Notes: generated by a model from the letters alone, not told the origin. A stretch of 24,619 nucleotides of DNA from BOKV01 sp041739225 (GCA_041739225.1 JBGSOG010000038.1:1-24619); one strand, 5' to 3'; counted from the stretch's first letter, positions 7,830-15,313 are shown. Program-made: numbers and translations.

Positions 7830-8953
7830 TGCTGGACTCCTGTCAGACCGGAAACTGCCGGTGCCGGACGGTTCTTGCCGATTTCAGGCAGCGGCAGATA
7901 GGGAACAACCCCCGGCCCGCCCGATCCCTGTTCGATGATGATCTTGTTCGAGGACTTGAGCACTTGTTCCATCGTTTCAAGGAACAGGCGCTTGCGTGTC
8001 ACGTCCGGTGCTTTTGCATATTCGTTGTAAACCGAGGTGAAGCGTGCAGCTTCACCTTCCGCTTCCTGAACGACGCGGTTTTTGTATGCCGCAGCAGCTT
8101 CCCGGATTTGCGCAGATTGCCCGCGTGCTGCACCCAGTTTCTGGTTGGCGTATTTTTGCGCTTCTTCGACCAACCGGTCTTCATCCTGCTCGGCACGCTG
8201 GACTTCGTCAAACGCATCGGCAACCGGACGCGGTGGTGCTGCGTCCTCGATGGAAACCGTGTTCACCTGAACCCCGACGCCATAGCTGTCGAGGGTTTCC
8301 TGTACCGTTGCCTTGACCTGATCGGAAATACCGCCCCGGTCATCACGGAACACGTCTTGCGCTGGCCTGCGGCCAACCACTTCACGCATTGCGCTTTCAG
8401 CCACCTGACGCACAGTTTCATCAGGATTGGCCACACTGAAAAGATACGCCTTGGGGTCGGTGACCGAATAAAGCACCGAAAACGTCACGTCGACAATGTT
8501 CTGGTCACCTGACAACATCAGGCCGGTCGAGGACTGGTTTGTGCGCTGGGTGTTGCCAATTTCGAGCTGGCGCTCCTGAATCGTGGCGATTTCAACAGTT
8601 TCGATGGGCCACAGGATGAACTGAAGGCCCGGCATGGAAATTTCATCCTTGGGCTTGCCGAACAGCAGTTCAACGCCGCGCTGGTCCGGCTGCACGGTGT
8701 AGATTGACTGGTAAGCGTACAGCAGGATCACTGCGACCGCTCCAATTCCCCAAAAAAGCGGGGTTCCCAGGCTGCTTCCACCGCCAGGCATTGCGCGCTT
8801 GAGGCGTTCCTGACCGCGCCGCAATATTTCTTCAAGGTCTGGCGGGTTGCCGCCGCCACCGCCGCGCGGGCCTTGCGGCCCTTGGCCCCACGGGCCACCT
8901 GGCCCTGAATTGTTCTTGTTCCAGCCTCCGCCGGATTGATTGCTCCAGGGCAT
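7826..8953 (-). CDS. hflK: HflK, SPFH-domain modulator of FtsH protease
   Basis: Partner of HflC in the FtsH-HflKC complex. Length 375. Seen: a glycine-, asparagine- and proline-rich cytoplasmic tail (residues 1-40), LEEILRRGQERLKRAMPGG, a membrane helix at about 65-85, the SPFH domain starting YTVQPDQRGVELLFGKP, a long helical segment with AGAARGQSAQIREAAAAYKNR-type repeats, and a proline-rich end. AAGGA lies just upstream of the ATG at 8953. It is the first gene of the hflK-hflC-DUF2065-degP unit. The 159-base gap after folA contains a 6-bp inverted repeat (8978-8994) but no clear promoter. Confidence 0.96.
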   Translation of the reverse strand: MPWSNQSGGGWNKNNSGPGGPWGQGPQGPRGGGGGNPPDLEEILRRGQERLKRAMPGGGSSLGTPLFWGIGAVAVILLYAYQSIYTVQPDQRGVELLFGKPKDEISMPGLQFILWPIETVEIATIQERQLEIGNTQRTNQSSTGLMLSGDQNIVDVTFSVLYSVTDPKAYLFSVANPDETVRQVAESAMREVVGRRPAQDVFRDDRGGISDQVKATVQETLDSYGVGVQVNTVSIEDAAPPRPVADAFDEVQRAEQDEDRLVEEAQKYANQKLGAARGQSAQIREAAAAYKNRVVQEAEGEAARFTSVYNEYAKAPDVTRKRLFLETMEQVLKSSNKIIIEQGSGGPGVVPYLPLPEIGKNRPAPAVSGLTGVQQ

Positions 8954-9112
8954 TGCACGTCCTTGTCATGGGGTGGTGGGAGGGTATGCCTCCCGGATAA
9001 ACTTGCCAGCTTGTTATAGGGATGCTGTTTGGTGCTTTCAACCGGTTGCTGCTCGGTCAAATCTGATCCAGCACGCCAGTTTGCCGCAGCATGCGGTGTT
9101 GCCGACCGGAAA

Positions 9113-9625
9113 TCAGGATTTTTTGATCCGTTCGTAGATGACAAAATCCATCTCGGCCGAATCGTTTTCGCCAGCCTCAATGGTTTCCCGGCTGGCCACT
9201 TTCCATATCCTGTCGTCGATTACGGGAAAAAAAACATCGCCTTCAGGGGTGGCCGCCACGTGAGTGATGTAGAGACGGTCGGCGGAGGACATCGCTTCGG
9301 CATAGAGTTGTCCGCCGCCAATCACAAAGATCTCACCATCCCCGTCCTTTTGCTGTGCCAATTTCACGGCGCCAGCCAATGTCTGTGCAACGATGACCCC
9401 CGGCCATGATTTATCTTCGCTTCTCGTCACCACGATGTTGGTTCTGCCGGGAAGCAACCTGCCGATGGATTCATGCGTTTTGCGGCCCATGATCACCGGG
9501 CGGCCAAGCGTCACTGCCTTGAAGCGCTTCAAATCGGACGGCAATCGCCATGGCAAGCCGCCTGAAGCGCCGATGACGCCATTTTGTGCGACAGCCGCGA
9601 TCAATGACAGATTGGCTTTTCGCAT
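9113..9625 (-). CDS. folA: Dihydrofolate reductase
   Basis: Reduces dihydrofolate to tetrahydrofolate with NADPH, restoring the cofactor oxidised by thymidylate synthase. The 170-residue protein has usual length. Seen: LIAAVAQNGVIG (residues 8-19), LPWRLPSDLKRFK with the catalytic acid D31 (equivalent to D27 of the E. coli enzyme), the NADPH loop VIMGRKTHESIG at about 44-55, LPGRTNIVVTR, and FVIGGGQLY. GGAG lies nine bases before the ATG at 9625. thyA and hflK lie on the same strand on either side, but the opposite-strand gene at 9793-11256 separates folA from thyA, so folA probably needs its own promoter within 9626-9792. Confidence 0.96.
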   Translation of the reverse strand: MRKANLSLIAAVAQNGVIGASGGLPWRLPSDLKRFKAVTLGRPVIMGRKTHESIGRLLPGRTNIVVTRSEDKSWPGVIVAQTLAGAVKLAQQKDGDGEIFVIGGGQLYAEAMSSADRLYITHVAATPEGDVFFPVIDDRIWKVASRETIEAGENDSAEMDFVIYERIKKS

Positions 9626-9709
9626 TCACGTAGCTCCGGTAGCCGACAAAAATCATTCTGCTGGATTGGCCCGATTGCACTGCTTTGGCAATGTATTTGA
9701 CTTTGACAT

Positions 9710-9726
9710 AACAGGTATTTCCTGTT
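9710..9726. promoter_or_regulatory. Palindrome AACAGG-N5-CCTGTT
   Basis: Perfect 6+5+6 inverted repeat (centre TATTT) in the 167-base region between divergent folA and the GT39-like gene. The shape and spacing resemble a dimeric repressor operator. No regulator gene is adjacent, and I do not recognise the family from the sequence. Confidence 0.4.
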
Positions 9727-9739
9727 GACTCTTTTCCGG

Positions 9740-9764
9740 CTTGGTCCGACCAGTGCGGACCAAG
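9740..9764. promoter_or_regulatory. Nested palindromes, including TGGTC-C-GACCA
   Basis: Two overlapping inverted repeats: a 9-bp arm pair (9740-9748 with 9756-9764, loop of 7) and, inside it, TGGTCCGACCA (9742-9752) with a single central base. The inner repeat matches the TGGT-N3-ACCA form bound by GntR-family regulators of the FadR type. It lies 29-53 bases before the GT39-like gene start. No U-run follows, so a terminator is unlikely. Assignment to a regulator is inference. Confidence 0.45.
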
Positions 9765-9792
9765 GCAGCCGAAACTGCACGGCACGAAAAAC

Positions 9793-11256
9793 ATGACCAT
9801 TTCCCCCGCAACATCACACAAGTCACTGACCGAAAAAACGGTCTTGCTTTTGCGCGACCATTCCATCGCGGTTCTGGCCTTGTATTTCATCGTCCAGATG
9901 GTGTTGCGCACAGCGCTCGGCGCACCGGCAAACCTCGACGAAGCCGAACAACTGGCAATTGCCGACCGCTTTGCCTTTGGCTATGGGCCACACCCACCGC
10001 TTTATCAGTGGCTGCAAACCGCTGCTTTCGGCATTCTGGGTGTCAACTTCTTTGCCATTGCACTGATCAAGAACGCCCTTTTGTTCGGCACGTGGGTGAT
10101 GCTGGTGCTTTTGGGCCGCAAGCTGACCGGCAGCAACTTGCTGGCGGCGGTCGGCAGTTTCGGACTGCTGTTCAGCGCCAATTTCTCCTGGGAATCCCAG
10201 ATCGACCACACCCACACCGTCAGCAACACCTTCATGGTGGTGGCAACAACGTTTGCCATGTTCACTTTGCTGGAAAGGCCCACCCGCCTTGTCTATGCCG
10301 CTCTAGCTGTTTGCATTGGCCTCGGCTTGGTCGCCAAATACAATTACGCGCTGTTTTTGCTCACAATCATCATGGCCTTTGCTTTTGACCGGGACGGACG
10401 AAAAGTGGTCGCCAATCCCGCATTTTTGCTGGCGCTGCTGGGTGGACTGGCCATTGCGGCCCCCCATTACCTGTACATCCTCGACAACCCTGTCGCGGGT
10501 GCGGCAAAACTTGGCAATCTTGGCATGAACCGTTTCGGGTTTATTGAGACGAGGCTGCATGGTTTGCGCGAGTGGGCGATTGCCGCTTTCGGCGTTCACG
10601 CCGTCTGGCTTGCGGTCATTGTACTGGGCTGGCTTGACCAAAGAAAATCCCCCCGTCCGCTGGTCGACGAACTTCCGGTCGAACGAGCGCATGCCCGCAA
10701 ACTTTTTCTGCGGCTCTGGGCGATGCTGCTGGTGGTGTTTCTGGCGCTGGTCCTGATCGGCGGCACCACAAGTTTCCGCGACCACTGGCTGCAGCCCGAG
10801 GCGGTGTTTTTTCCGCTTGCGGCCGCCATCCATTTTGCCCGCTATCTCGATGCCACCGCCTTTCGCCGCCTGGCAGTGGCTGCGGCTCTTTTGCTGGTAT
10901 TGGTTCCGGTGATGGTAGCCGCAAACAAGCGGCTTTTTTCAGGGGCGCAACGCGACGCCGCCATGCCTGATCCGGCTGCCCTTGCAAAGTCATTTCCCGC
11001 TGTTGCATCAGGGGATATGCCCATCGTGATTGGGGAAACACAGCAACGCAATTGGTATGCCGCAGGCCATTTGCGCTATTGGCTGCAAATCCCGGTACCG
11101 CAATACTCGGGGCCGATGCCCTCCAAGCCATACCTCGTGGTTTATCAATCAGACAGCCCGGTGGAGCCGGAGGCCGTGGCGATTGCGTTTTTCAGACCGA
11201 CCGACCCTCAGGCGAAGCAGGCACAGCCGTGGTTCGCCAAAATTTCCGGCAGATAG
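9793..11256 (+). CDS. Integral membrane glycosyltransferase, GT39/ArnT-like
   Basis: A 487-residue polytopic membrane protein of the dolichyl/undecaprenyl-phosphate-sugar:acceptor transferase (GT-C, ArnT/PMT-like) type. Seen: a first helix at about residues 25-43, then the first outer loop with the acidic pair LDEAEQ (D49-E50), where family members keep a catalytic Asp. GYGPHPPLYQWLQ follows, typical of PMT_2 proteins, then about ten further hydrophobic segments to residue 380 and a soluble C-terminal tail. The sugar donor and acceptor are unknown; lipid A, other glycolipids or proteins are all possible. The start at 9793 has no strong ribosome site. The gene stands alone on the plus strand between folA and thyA, which usually adjoin, suggesting insertion into an older gene order. 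Its 3' end faces thyA with 16 bases between. Confidence 0.8.
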   Translation: MTISPATSHKSLTEKTVLLLRDHSIAVLALYFIVQMVLRTALGAPANLDEAEQLAIADRFAFGYGPHPPLYQWLQTAAFGILGVNFFAIALIKNALLFGTWVMLVLLGRKLTGSNLLAAVGSFGLLFSANFSWESQIDHTHTVSNTFMVVATTFAMFTLLERPTRLVYAALAVCIGLGLVAKYNYALFLLTIIMAFAFDRDGRKVVANPAFLLALLGGLAIAAPHYLYILDNPVAGAAKLGNLGMNRFGFIETRLHGLREWAIAAFGVHAVWLAVIVLGWLDQRKSPRPLVDELPVERAHARKLFLRLWAMLLVVFLALVLIGGTTSFRDHWLQPEAVFFPLAAAIHFARYLDATAFRRLAVAAALLLVLVPVMVAANKRLFSGAQRDAAMPDPAALAKSFPAVASGDMPIVIGETQQRNWYAAGHLRYWLQIPVPQYSGPMPSKPYLVVYQSDSPVEPEAVAIAFFRPTDPQAKQAQPWFAKISGR

Positions 11257-11272
11257 TTCGCCAAAGCAACCC

Positions 11273-12067
11273 TCAAACAGCGATGGGTGCCTTGATGGAC
11301 GGCGCGGCGTCATAGCCCTCGAGCGTAAAGTCAGGCAGCGAAAATCCGTCGATTTCCTTGATTGCAGGGTTCATTCGCATGGTCGGCAGCTTCCCCGGCT
11401 GGCGGGAAAGCTGCAATCGCGCCTGATCGAAATGGTTGTGATACAGATGTGCGTCACCCAACGTGTGGACAAACTCGCCAGGCTTGAGGCCGGTCACTTG
11501 CGCCACCATCATTGTCAGCAATGCGTAGGATGCGATGTTGAACGGCACGCCAAGGAAGATATCGCCTGAACGCTGGTACAGTTGGCACGAGAGCTTGCCA
11601 TTGGCGACATGAAACTGGAACAGGCAATGGCAAGGCGGCAGCGCCATTTCGTCGACTTCCGTCGGATTCCATGCAGAGACAATATGACGGCGCGAGTTCG
11701 GGTTTTTGACGATGCTGTCTACCAGTTTGGCAATCTGGTCGATGCCGCCGCCCCTGCCATCGGGCCAGGATCGCCATTGCTTGCCATAAACTGGGCCAAG
11801 ATTGCCTTGCGCATCGGCCCATTCGTCCCAGATCGAGACGCCGTGCTCGTGCAGGTACGCAACATTGGTATCACCGCGCAGAAACCACAAAAGTTCGACA
11901 ATGATTGATTTGAGATGCAATTTCTTGGTGGTGGTGACCGGAAAGCCTGCCTCAAGATCGAAGCGCATCTGATGGCCGAAGATTGACCTCGTTCCGGTCC
12001 CGGTTCGGTCACCACGGTCAGTGCCGTTGTCCATGACCATTTGCAAAAGGTCGAGATACTGCTTCAT
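11273..12067 (-). CDS. thyA: Thymidylate synthase
   Basis: Methylates dUMP to dTMP with methylenetetrahydrofolate, generating dihydrofolate for FolA. The ATG at 12067 gives 264 residues, the same length as the E. coli enzyme; a TTG one codon earlier is less likely. AGGG lies upstream. Seen: MKQYLDLLQ at the N-terminus, the phosphate-binding loop DRTGTGT, WFLRGDTN, the catalytic cysteine in ALPPCHCLFQF (C146), QRSGDIFLGVPFNIASYA, and HLYHNHFDQ. It converges with the GT39-like gene. It is 61 bases downstream of cfa on the same strand. Confidence 0.98.
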   Translation of the reverse strand: MKQYLDLLQMVMDNGTDRGDRTGTGTRSIFGHQMRFDLEAGFPVTTTKKLHLKSIIVELLWFLRGDTNVAYLHEHGVSIWDEWADAQGNLGPVYGKQWRSWPDGRGGGIDQIAKLVDSIVKNPNSRRHIVSAWNPTEVDEMALPPCHCLFQFHVANGKLSCQLYQRSGDIFLGVPFNIASYALLTMMVAQVTGLKPGEFVHTLGDAHLYHNHFDQARLQLSRQPGKLPTMRMNPAIKEIDGFSLPDFTLEGYDAAPSIKAPIAV

Positions 12068-12131
12068 CAAAACTGCCCTGCGATTCGCCAGGACGCATAT
12101 TACAACGGGCGCAGTTCGAAGCTTGCTTTTT

Positions 12132-13415
12132 TCATGCTTGCGCAGCGCCCCTGAGCGTCAATCCGATCTTTGTTTCCTTCTCCAGATATTCCCGCTGCTT
12201 GTCGACCATGTAATCGCGGCGGATGGACGCCGCATCGCGCTTGCGGGAAAGCTGCATGTGAAAAACCAGCTGGCTGCCAGTGCGGAACATCATTTCGGCG
12301 CTGATAAGGTAAAACTCCCACATTCGCGCAAACCGTTCGTCATACATGGCCACGACCTTGTCACGGTTGATCTCGAACCTGTCGCACCAGTGGCGAAGCG
12401 TCATCGCGTAGTGGAGGCGCAAGAACTCAAGATCGAGGCACCACAGATTGTTTCGTTCGATGACTTCGAAAACTTCCGACAAGGCCGGCGAGTAAGCACC
12501 CGGAAAGATGTATTTGCGATACCACGGGCTTGCCGTTCCGGGCGGACTCATGTGCCCGATGGAGTGCAAGACCATGACGCCATCATCTGGCATCAGCGCA
12601 TTCACCTTGGCGAAGAACTCGCCATAGTGATGCACTCCGACGTGCTCGAACATGCCAACCGAAACGATTCGGTCGAATTTCTCGGTCACGTCGCGATAGT
12701 CCCGCAATTCAAACCGGACGCGCTGCGACAACCCCATGTCACTGGCGCGCTTTGAGGCCAGCGCCTGTTGTTCCTTTGAAAGCGTAACGCCAAGCACCTC
12801 GACATTTTCCAGCTGCGCCAGATACAGCGCAAGGTCGCCCCAACCACAGCCGATGTCGAGCACCTTCTGGCCCGGCTTCAGGTCAAGTTTGGCCGCGAGC
12901 AGTCGCAATTTGTTGCGCTGTGCATCCTCAAGGCTTTCGTTGTCATCGCGAAAATAAGCGCAGGAGTAGAGCATGTTTTCGTCGAGAAACATTTTGTAGA
13001 AGTCGTTCCCCAGATCATAGTGGTGCGCAACATTCTTCTGCGCTTCACCAACGCGGTTGGACTGTTGCGCCTTGCGAACCAGCATCTTCAGCGCATACAG
13101 GATTTTCTGTGATTTCAGAGATCCCAGCGAATACCGGTTTGCTGAAAACAGGGTCAGGAAATCGCGAACCGTTGAACCTTCCTCAAATGTCACCTTGGCG
13201 TCCATGTAGGCTTCGCCCATATGGAGTTCGGGGTTCATCACCAATTTGCGGTAAAGCGAACTGTCGTTGATTTTCAACGTGACAGGTTTCAGGTGCAGCC
13301 CGTCCGAGCCTTCTGTGGATTGCCCTTGGAAAATGTGGCGTTTGCCCGAAGCATCAATGACCTCCAGCTGCCCGCGCTTGATGAAAGCCTTGAACATGCG
13401 GTCAAGAGGAAACAT
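12132..13415 (-). CDS. cfa: Cyclopropane-fatty-acyl-phospholipid synthase
   Basis: Transfers a methylene group from S-adenosylmethionine to cis double bonds of membrane phospholipid acyl chains, typically on entry to stationary phase or in acid stress. Length 427. Seen: an N-terminal lipid-binding-like region (about 1-115), HHYDLGNDFYKMFLDENMLYSCAYF with conserved C152, the SAM-binding motif VLDIGCGWGDLALYLA (185-200), EHVGVHHYGEFF, and the C-terminal lipid-facing helices. The start at 13415 is the first ATG and has GGA 11 bases upstream; an ATG at 13397 (MFKAFIKRG) is an alternative. It is probably transcribed alone or towards thyA. Some members of this family are annotated as unsaturated phospholipid methyltransferases, so the exact product is not certain. 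Confidence 0.93.
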   Translation of the reverse strand: MFPLDRMFKAFIKRGQLEVIDASGKRHIFQGQSTEGSDGLHLKPVTLKINDSSLYRKLVMNPELHMGEAYMDAKVTFEEGSTVRDFLTLFSANRYSLGSLKSQKILYALKMLVRKAQQSNRVGEAQKNVAHHYDLGNDFYKMFLDENMLYSCAYFRDDNESLEDAQRNKLRLLAAKLDLKPGQKVLDIGCGWGDLALYLAQLENVEVLGVTLSKEQQALASKRASDMGLSQRVRFELRDYRDVTEKFDRIVSVGMFEHVGVHHYGEFFAKVNALMPDDGVMVLHSIGHMSPPGTASPWYRKYIFPGAYSPALSEVFEVIERNNLWCLDLEFLRLHYAMTLRHWCDRFEINRDKVVAMYDERFARMWEFYLISAEMMFRTGSQLVFHMQLSRKRDAASIRRDYMVDKQREYLEKETKIGLTLRGAAQA

Positions 13416-13529
13416 TTGGCTATTCCTTGATTGCCGGAAGGCAATGTGTTGGCATCAAGTGCCGGCAAACGCAACCGGCAACATTGCGATGCATGAAAGG
13501 CAAAGCGCGCAAAGTTCTGCTGCGGTATT

Positions 13530-13985
13530 CTAGCGGCCGATCAATCCGGGCCAGTTGGCATCACCGGCGGCGATATTGGCATCCACCGCTCCCAACCAGG
13601 TCTGTGCCACCGCCGGGGAATAATTGAGGTACAGCTTTCCACTGCGCACCGTGAATGCAGCCGGATCGGTCTTGGCCGTGTACCCCTTCGAAACGGCATA
13701 AGCGCAATATCCGCCATATTGCGGCGCGTATTTTTCAGGCGCTGCCACAAAAGCAGCCTTGTTGGCTTCGCTGGAAAACAGCCAGGTTGCGCCATTCCAG
13801 GCAGCCTCAATTCCGGCAATGCCTGCCACTGGTTTGCCTTGGGTAAAGTAGGCCACCGGGTCATAGCCATTAATGGCAATTCCGCCACTGGAATAGACGG
13901 GATTTTCCGCGGCGACGGCAAGGCCTGAAAAGCTCGCCAGGACCAGTGCGCCGCAAATTACCGCTCGCCGGTTGATGATCGCCAT
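13530..13985 (-). CDS. Exported YHS-domain protein
   Basis: 151 residues from the ATG at 13985, which has GGAG upstream; the longer frame from 14045 lacks a plausible start. Seen: an N-terminal basic stretch MAIINRR, a hydrophobic core (residues 8-22) and a cleavage site near AVA|AE, so it is predicted to be periplasmic or exported. A single YHS-type domain follows, with NGYDPVAYF (39-47), TWLFSSEANKAAF, and the hallmark YGGYCAYAVSKG (90-101). YHS domains are small, Cys-containing and often thought to bind metal; the function of this secreted form is unknown. It lies 103 bases downstream of the 52-codon exported micro-protein on the same strand, possibly in one transcript. Confidence 0.85.
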   Translation of the reverse strand: MAIINRRAVICGALVLASFSGLAVAAENPVYSSGGIAINGYDPVAYFTQGKPVAGIAGIEAAWNGATWLFSSEANKAAFVAAPEKYAPQYGGYCAYAVSKGYTAKTDPAAFTVRSGKLYLNYSPAVAQTWLGAVDANIAAGDANWPGLIGR

Positions 13986-14088
13986 ATCCAGTTTCTCCGC
14001 TTTCGTTGTCGGAGAACCGGTAACCAAACCGGCAATCAACCTCAACTCAACAGGGCGTTACTCTTGGTTGATCACGATCTGGAAAGTT

Positions 14089-14247
14089 TCAGCGACCACT
14101 GCCCAAGTCGGTTCCTGACAGGCTCATGAACTTGAGAAAACTCATGAAACCGCCGGCATGTGCCGATCCGACTGCCGAAAACGACAGGATGCCTGCAACG
14201 GAAGCCGCAATCAGTGTCCGGGTAAAAGTGTTGGTCTTGGTGGTCAT
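14089..14247 (-). CDS. Small exported protein of 52 residues
   Basis: Begins MTTKTNTFTRTLIAASVAG, a typical signal peptide: basic N-region, hydrophobic core to about residue 26, and AHA|GG at 31/32. Cleavage would leave a mature peptide of only 21 residues, which includes FMSFLKFMSL. The start at 14247 is preceded by AAAGGAAC, an excellent ribosome site, and codon use looks normal. I do not recognise a family. It could be a genuine tiny periplasmic peptide, or the remaining front of a truncated secreted protein; I saw no continuation in the other frames after 14089. A different frame over the same DNA (14072-14308) lacks these features. Confidence 0.6.
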   Translation of the reverse strand: MTTKTNTFTRTLIAASVAGILSFSAVGSAHAGGFMSFLKFMSLSGTDLGSGR

Positions 14248-14381
14248 GGTCAGGTTCCTTTTGTTTGAAGTGCTTGTGTTTTGGTGACCCTGATATGCGC
14301 CCGTTCATGATGGCCGTATGTGTTTTCGGTCACAGTGCCTTTTCAAACTCAAAGGCCGCCAATGGCTGCGAAGTAGGCAAC

Positions 14382-14408
14382 AAAAAAGGCCCCGCAACGG
14401 GGCCTTTT
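14382..14408 (-). terminator. Rho-independent terminator of the DUF2853 gene
   Basis: GGCCCCG (14388-14394) pairs perfectly with CGGGGCC (14398-14404) around a 3-base loop, flanked by A4/T4 that extends the stem. On the minus strand it ends in six U. It lies 24 bases past the stop of the DUF2853 gene. The flanking T-run on the plus side is only four, so termination is chiefly for minus-strand transcripts. Confidence 0.88.
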
Positions 14409-14431
14409 AGCACTGTGTTCTTGCTTGCGGC

Positions 14432-14743
14432 TCAAAGGCTGGAAAGTTTGCCCATGTGCTTTGCGACGAGATAATAAAACGTCACGCGCTGCTTGTTTCG
14501 GTCTGCCGACATCTGCGTGCATACTTTCTGGATGGTTGCATCACATGCTGCGCCATCAGTGGCTGCCAGCTTTTTCATGCACCATTTTTCACGCACCCGG
14601 TCGAGTTCAGCCTGATCGGTGCACGAAACCAGCGATGCATCCTTGCTTTGCAACGCGATGCCGAGGTGCTTGACGATTTTCTGGACAATGTCTGCGTTGG
14701 CGCCTGCATCATAGCGCTGGACGTCTGCAAGGTAGTCGCTCAT
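14432..14743 (-). CDS. DUF2853 family protein
   Basis: 103 residues starting at the ATG at 14743 (MSDYLADVQRYD), with GGGAGAT just upstream; the frame upstream of it is not family-like. The whole length fits DUF2853: KIVKHLGIALQSKDASLVSCTD (about residues 24-45), ELDRVREKWCMKKL, and DRNKQRVTFYYLVAKHMGKL at the end. It is a small, soluble, mainly helical protein found in alphaproteobacteria and some bacteroidetes. The function is unknown. It is divergent from the tmRNA gene and has its own terminator at 14382-14408. Confidence 0.85.
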   Translation of the reverse strand: MSDYLADVQRYDAGANADIVQKIVKHLGIALQSKDASLVSCTDQAELDRVREKWCMKKLAATDGAACDATIQKVCTQMSADRNKQRVTFYYLVAKHMGKLSSL

Positions 14744-14844
14744 GTTTGGATCTCCCCGATTGCCGGCAAAGTTGCCTTGCCGCTTCCCAAGCGGCATTTC
14801 AAAACATTGACCTTTATTTGGCTGGCAATCAAGCCTATATTGGC

Positions 14845-15180
14845 GATGCCGGCTTGCCGGATATGACGATAAATTGCCAGTGAAATAAACCTATCGGACC
14901 CGGGGGCTGTACCCGGCGCCTCCACCAGTTTTCTTGAAGGCCGCAGAGGCGGAACACGAAGAGAACCGGCGGGGGCGAAATAGGATCGACGAGGGCGTAA
15001 AGACTGTGTTTTCGTTCGGTATGGTACCCGCCGATATCGGGCCATCTCTATAGTTGCAAACGACAACTATGCGGAAGTTCGTCTCGCTGCGTAATGCGGT
15101 GTGATGACTTCGACCTAAACTCCTGACTGTTCGCACGGTCAGGCGGGGTTCGGAGGCACCTGGCAACAGAAGCCTCCACT
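14845..15180 (+). ncRNA. ssrA: tmRNA, circularly permuted two-piece (alpha type)
   Basis: Rescues stalled ribosomes and tags the unfinished protein for degradation. Order on the plus strand is as in permuted genes: the acceptor piece first, ending in CCA at 14927, a 43-base spacer (14928-14970), then the coding piece from 14971. The 7-bp acceptor stem forms between GGGGGCG (14971-14977) and CGCCTCC (14917-14923) with one G-U pair, followed by an A and an encoded CCA. A T-arm stem CCGGG/CCCGG lies at 14900-14916. The tag reading frame 15056-15094 encodes ANDNYAEVRLAA then TAA. A hairpin GGAGGC...GCCTCC (15152-15177) closes the 3' end. The 5' limit is estimated (the exact mature end was not determined) and the 3' limit is within a few bases. 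TATATT at 14836-14841 is a possible -10. Confidence 0.92.
15056..15094 (+). other. tmRNA-encoded proteolysis tag ORF
   Basis: Resume codon GCA at 15056, then AAC GAC AAC TAT GCG GAA GTT CGT CTC GCT GCG and TAA, giving ANDNYAEVRLAA. The AND start and LAA end are hallmarks of ssrA tags: the first part is the SspB-binding region and the last Leu-Ala-Ala is the ClpX-binding end. It has no start codon because translation enters by trans-translation. This tag would be added to stalled proteins. Confidence 0.92.
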
Positions 15181-15255
15181 TTCCGCTCATCTTTGCGTTC
15201 GTTCTGTACGCTTTTCGACACCCTTGGCCTCAGTGTCGCGCCAATACCTTTGCTC

Positions 15256-15285
15256 TTTCGAAAAGTGGCATTTTCAGCGTATAAG
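15256..15285 (+). promoter_or_regulatory. Possible sspB promoter
   Basis: TTTCGA (15256-15261), an 18-base spacer and TATAAG (15280-15285). The predicted start of transcription is near 15292, just before the perfect inverted repeat at 15295-15313. The -10 is good and the -35 weak. Confidence 0.35.
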
Positions 15286-15294
15286 GGTATTCGG

Positions 15295-15313
15295 GATTCC
15301 GAACCTCGGAATC
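15295..15313 (+). promoter_or_regulatory. Perfect inverted repeat in the sspB 5' leader
   Basis: GATTCCGA and TCGGAATC, 8 bp each, separated by ACC. The second arm ends directly before AAAGGA, the sspB ribosome binding site (15314-15319). It could be an operator or an RNA hairpin that affects translation. There is no U-run, so it is not a terminator. Confidence 0.5.

Noticed and set aside
8978..8994. Inverted repeat GGGAGG-GTATG-CCTCCC between folA and hflK
   Set aside because: Possible weak terminator or leader hairpin, but there is no U-run on either strand and the arms are only 6 bp.
14017..14032. Short inverted repeat CCGGT-N6-ACCGG before the YHS gene
   Set aside because: Only 5-bp arms; expected by chance in sequence of this composition.
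14072..14308. Alternative 78-codon minus-strand frame over the micro-protein
   Set aside because: It lacks a signal peptide and has His/Lys-rich, unstructured sequence. The other frame (14089-14247) has the ribosome site and signal peptide.
14740..15066. Minus-strand frames of about 100 codons over 14740-15190
   Set aside because: They lie over the tmRNA gene, whose stem pairings and tag frame explain the conservation.
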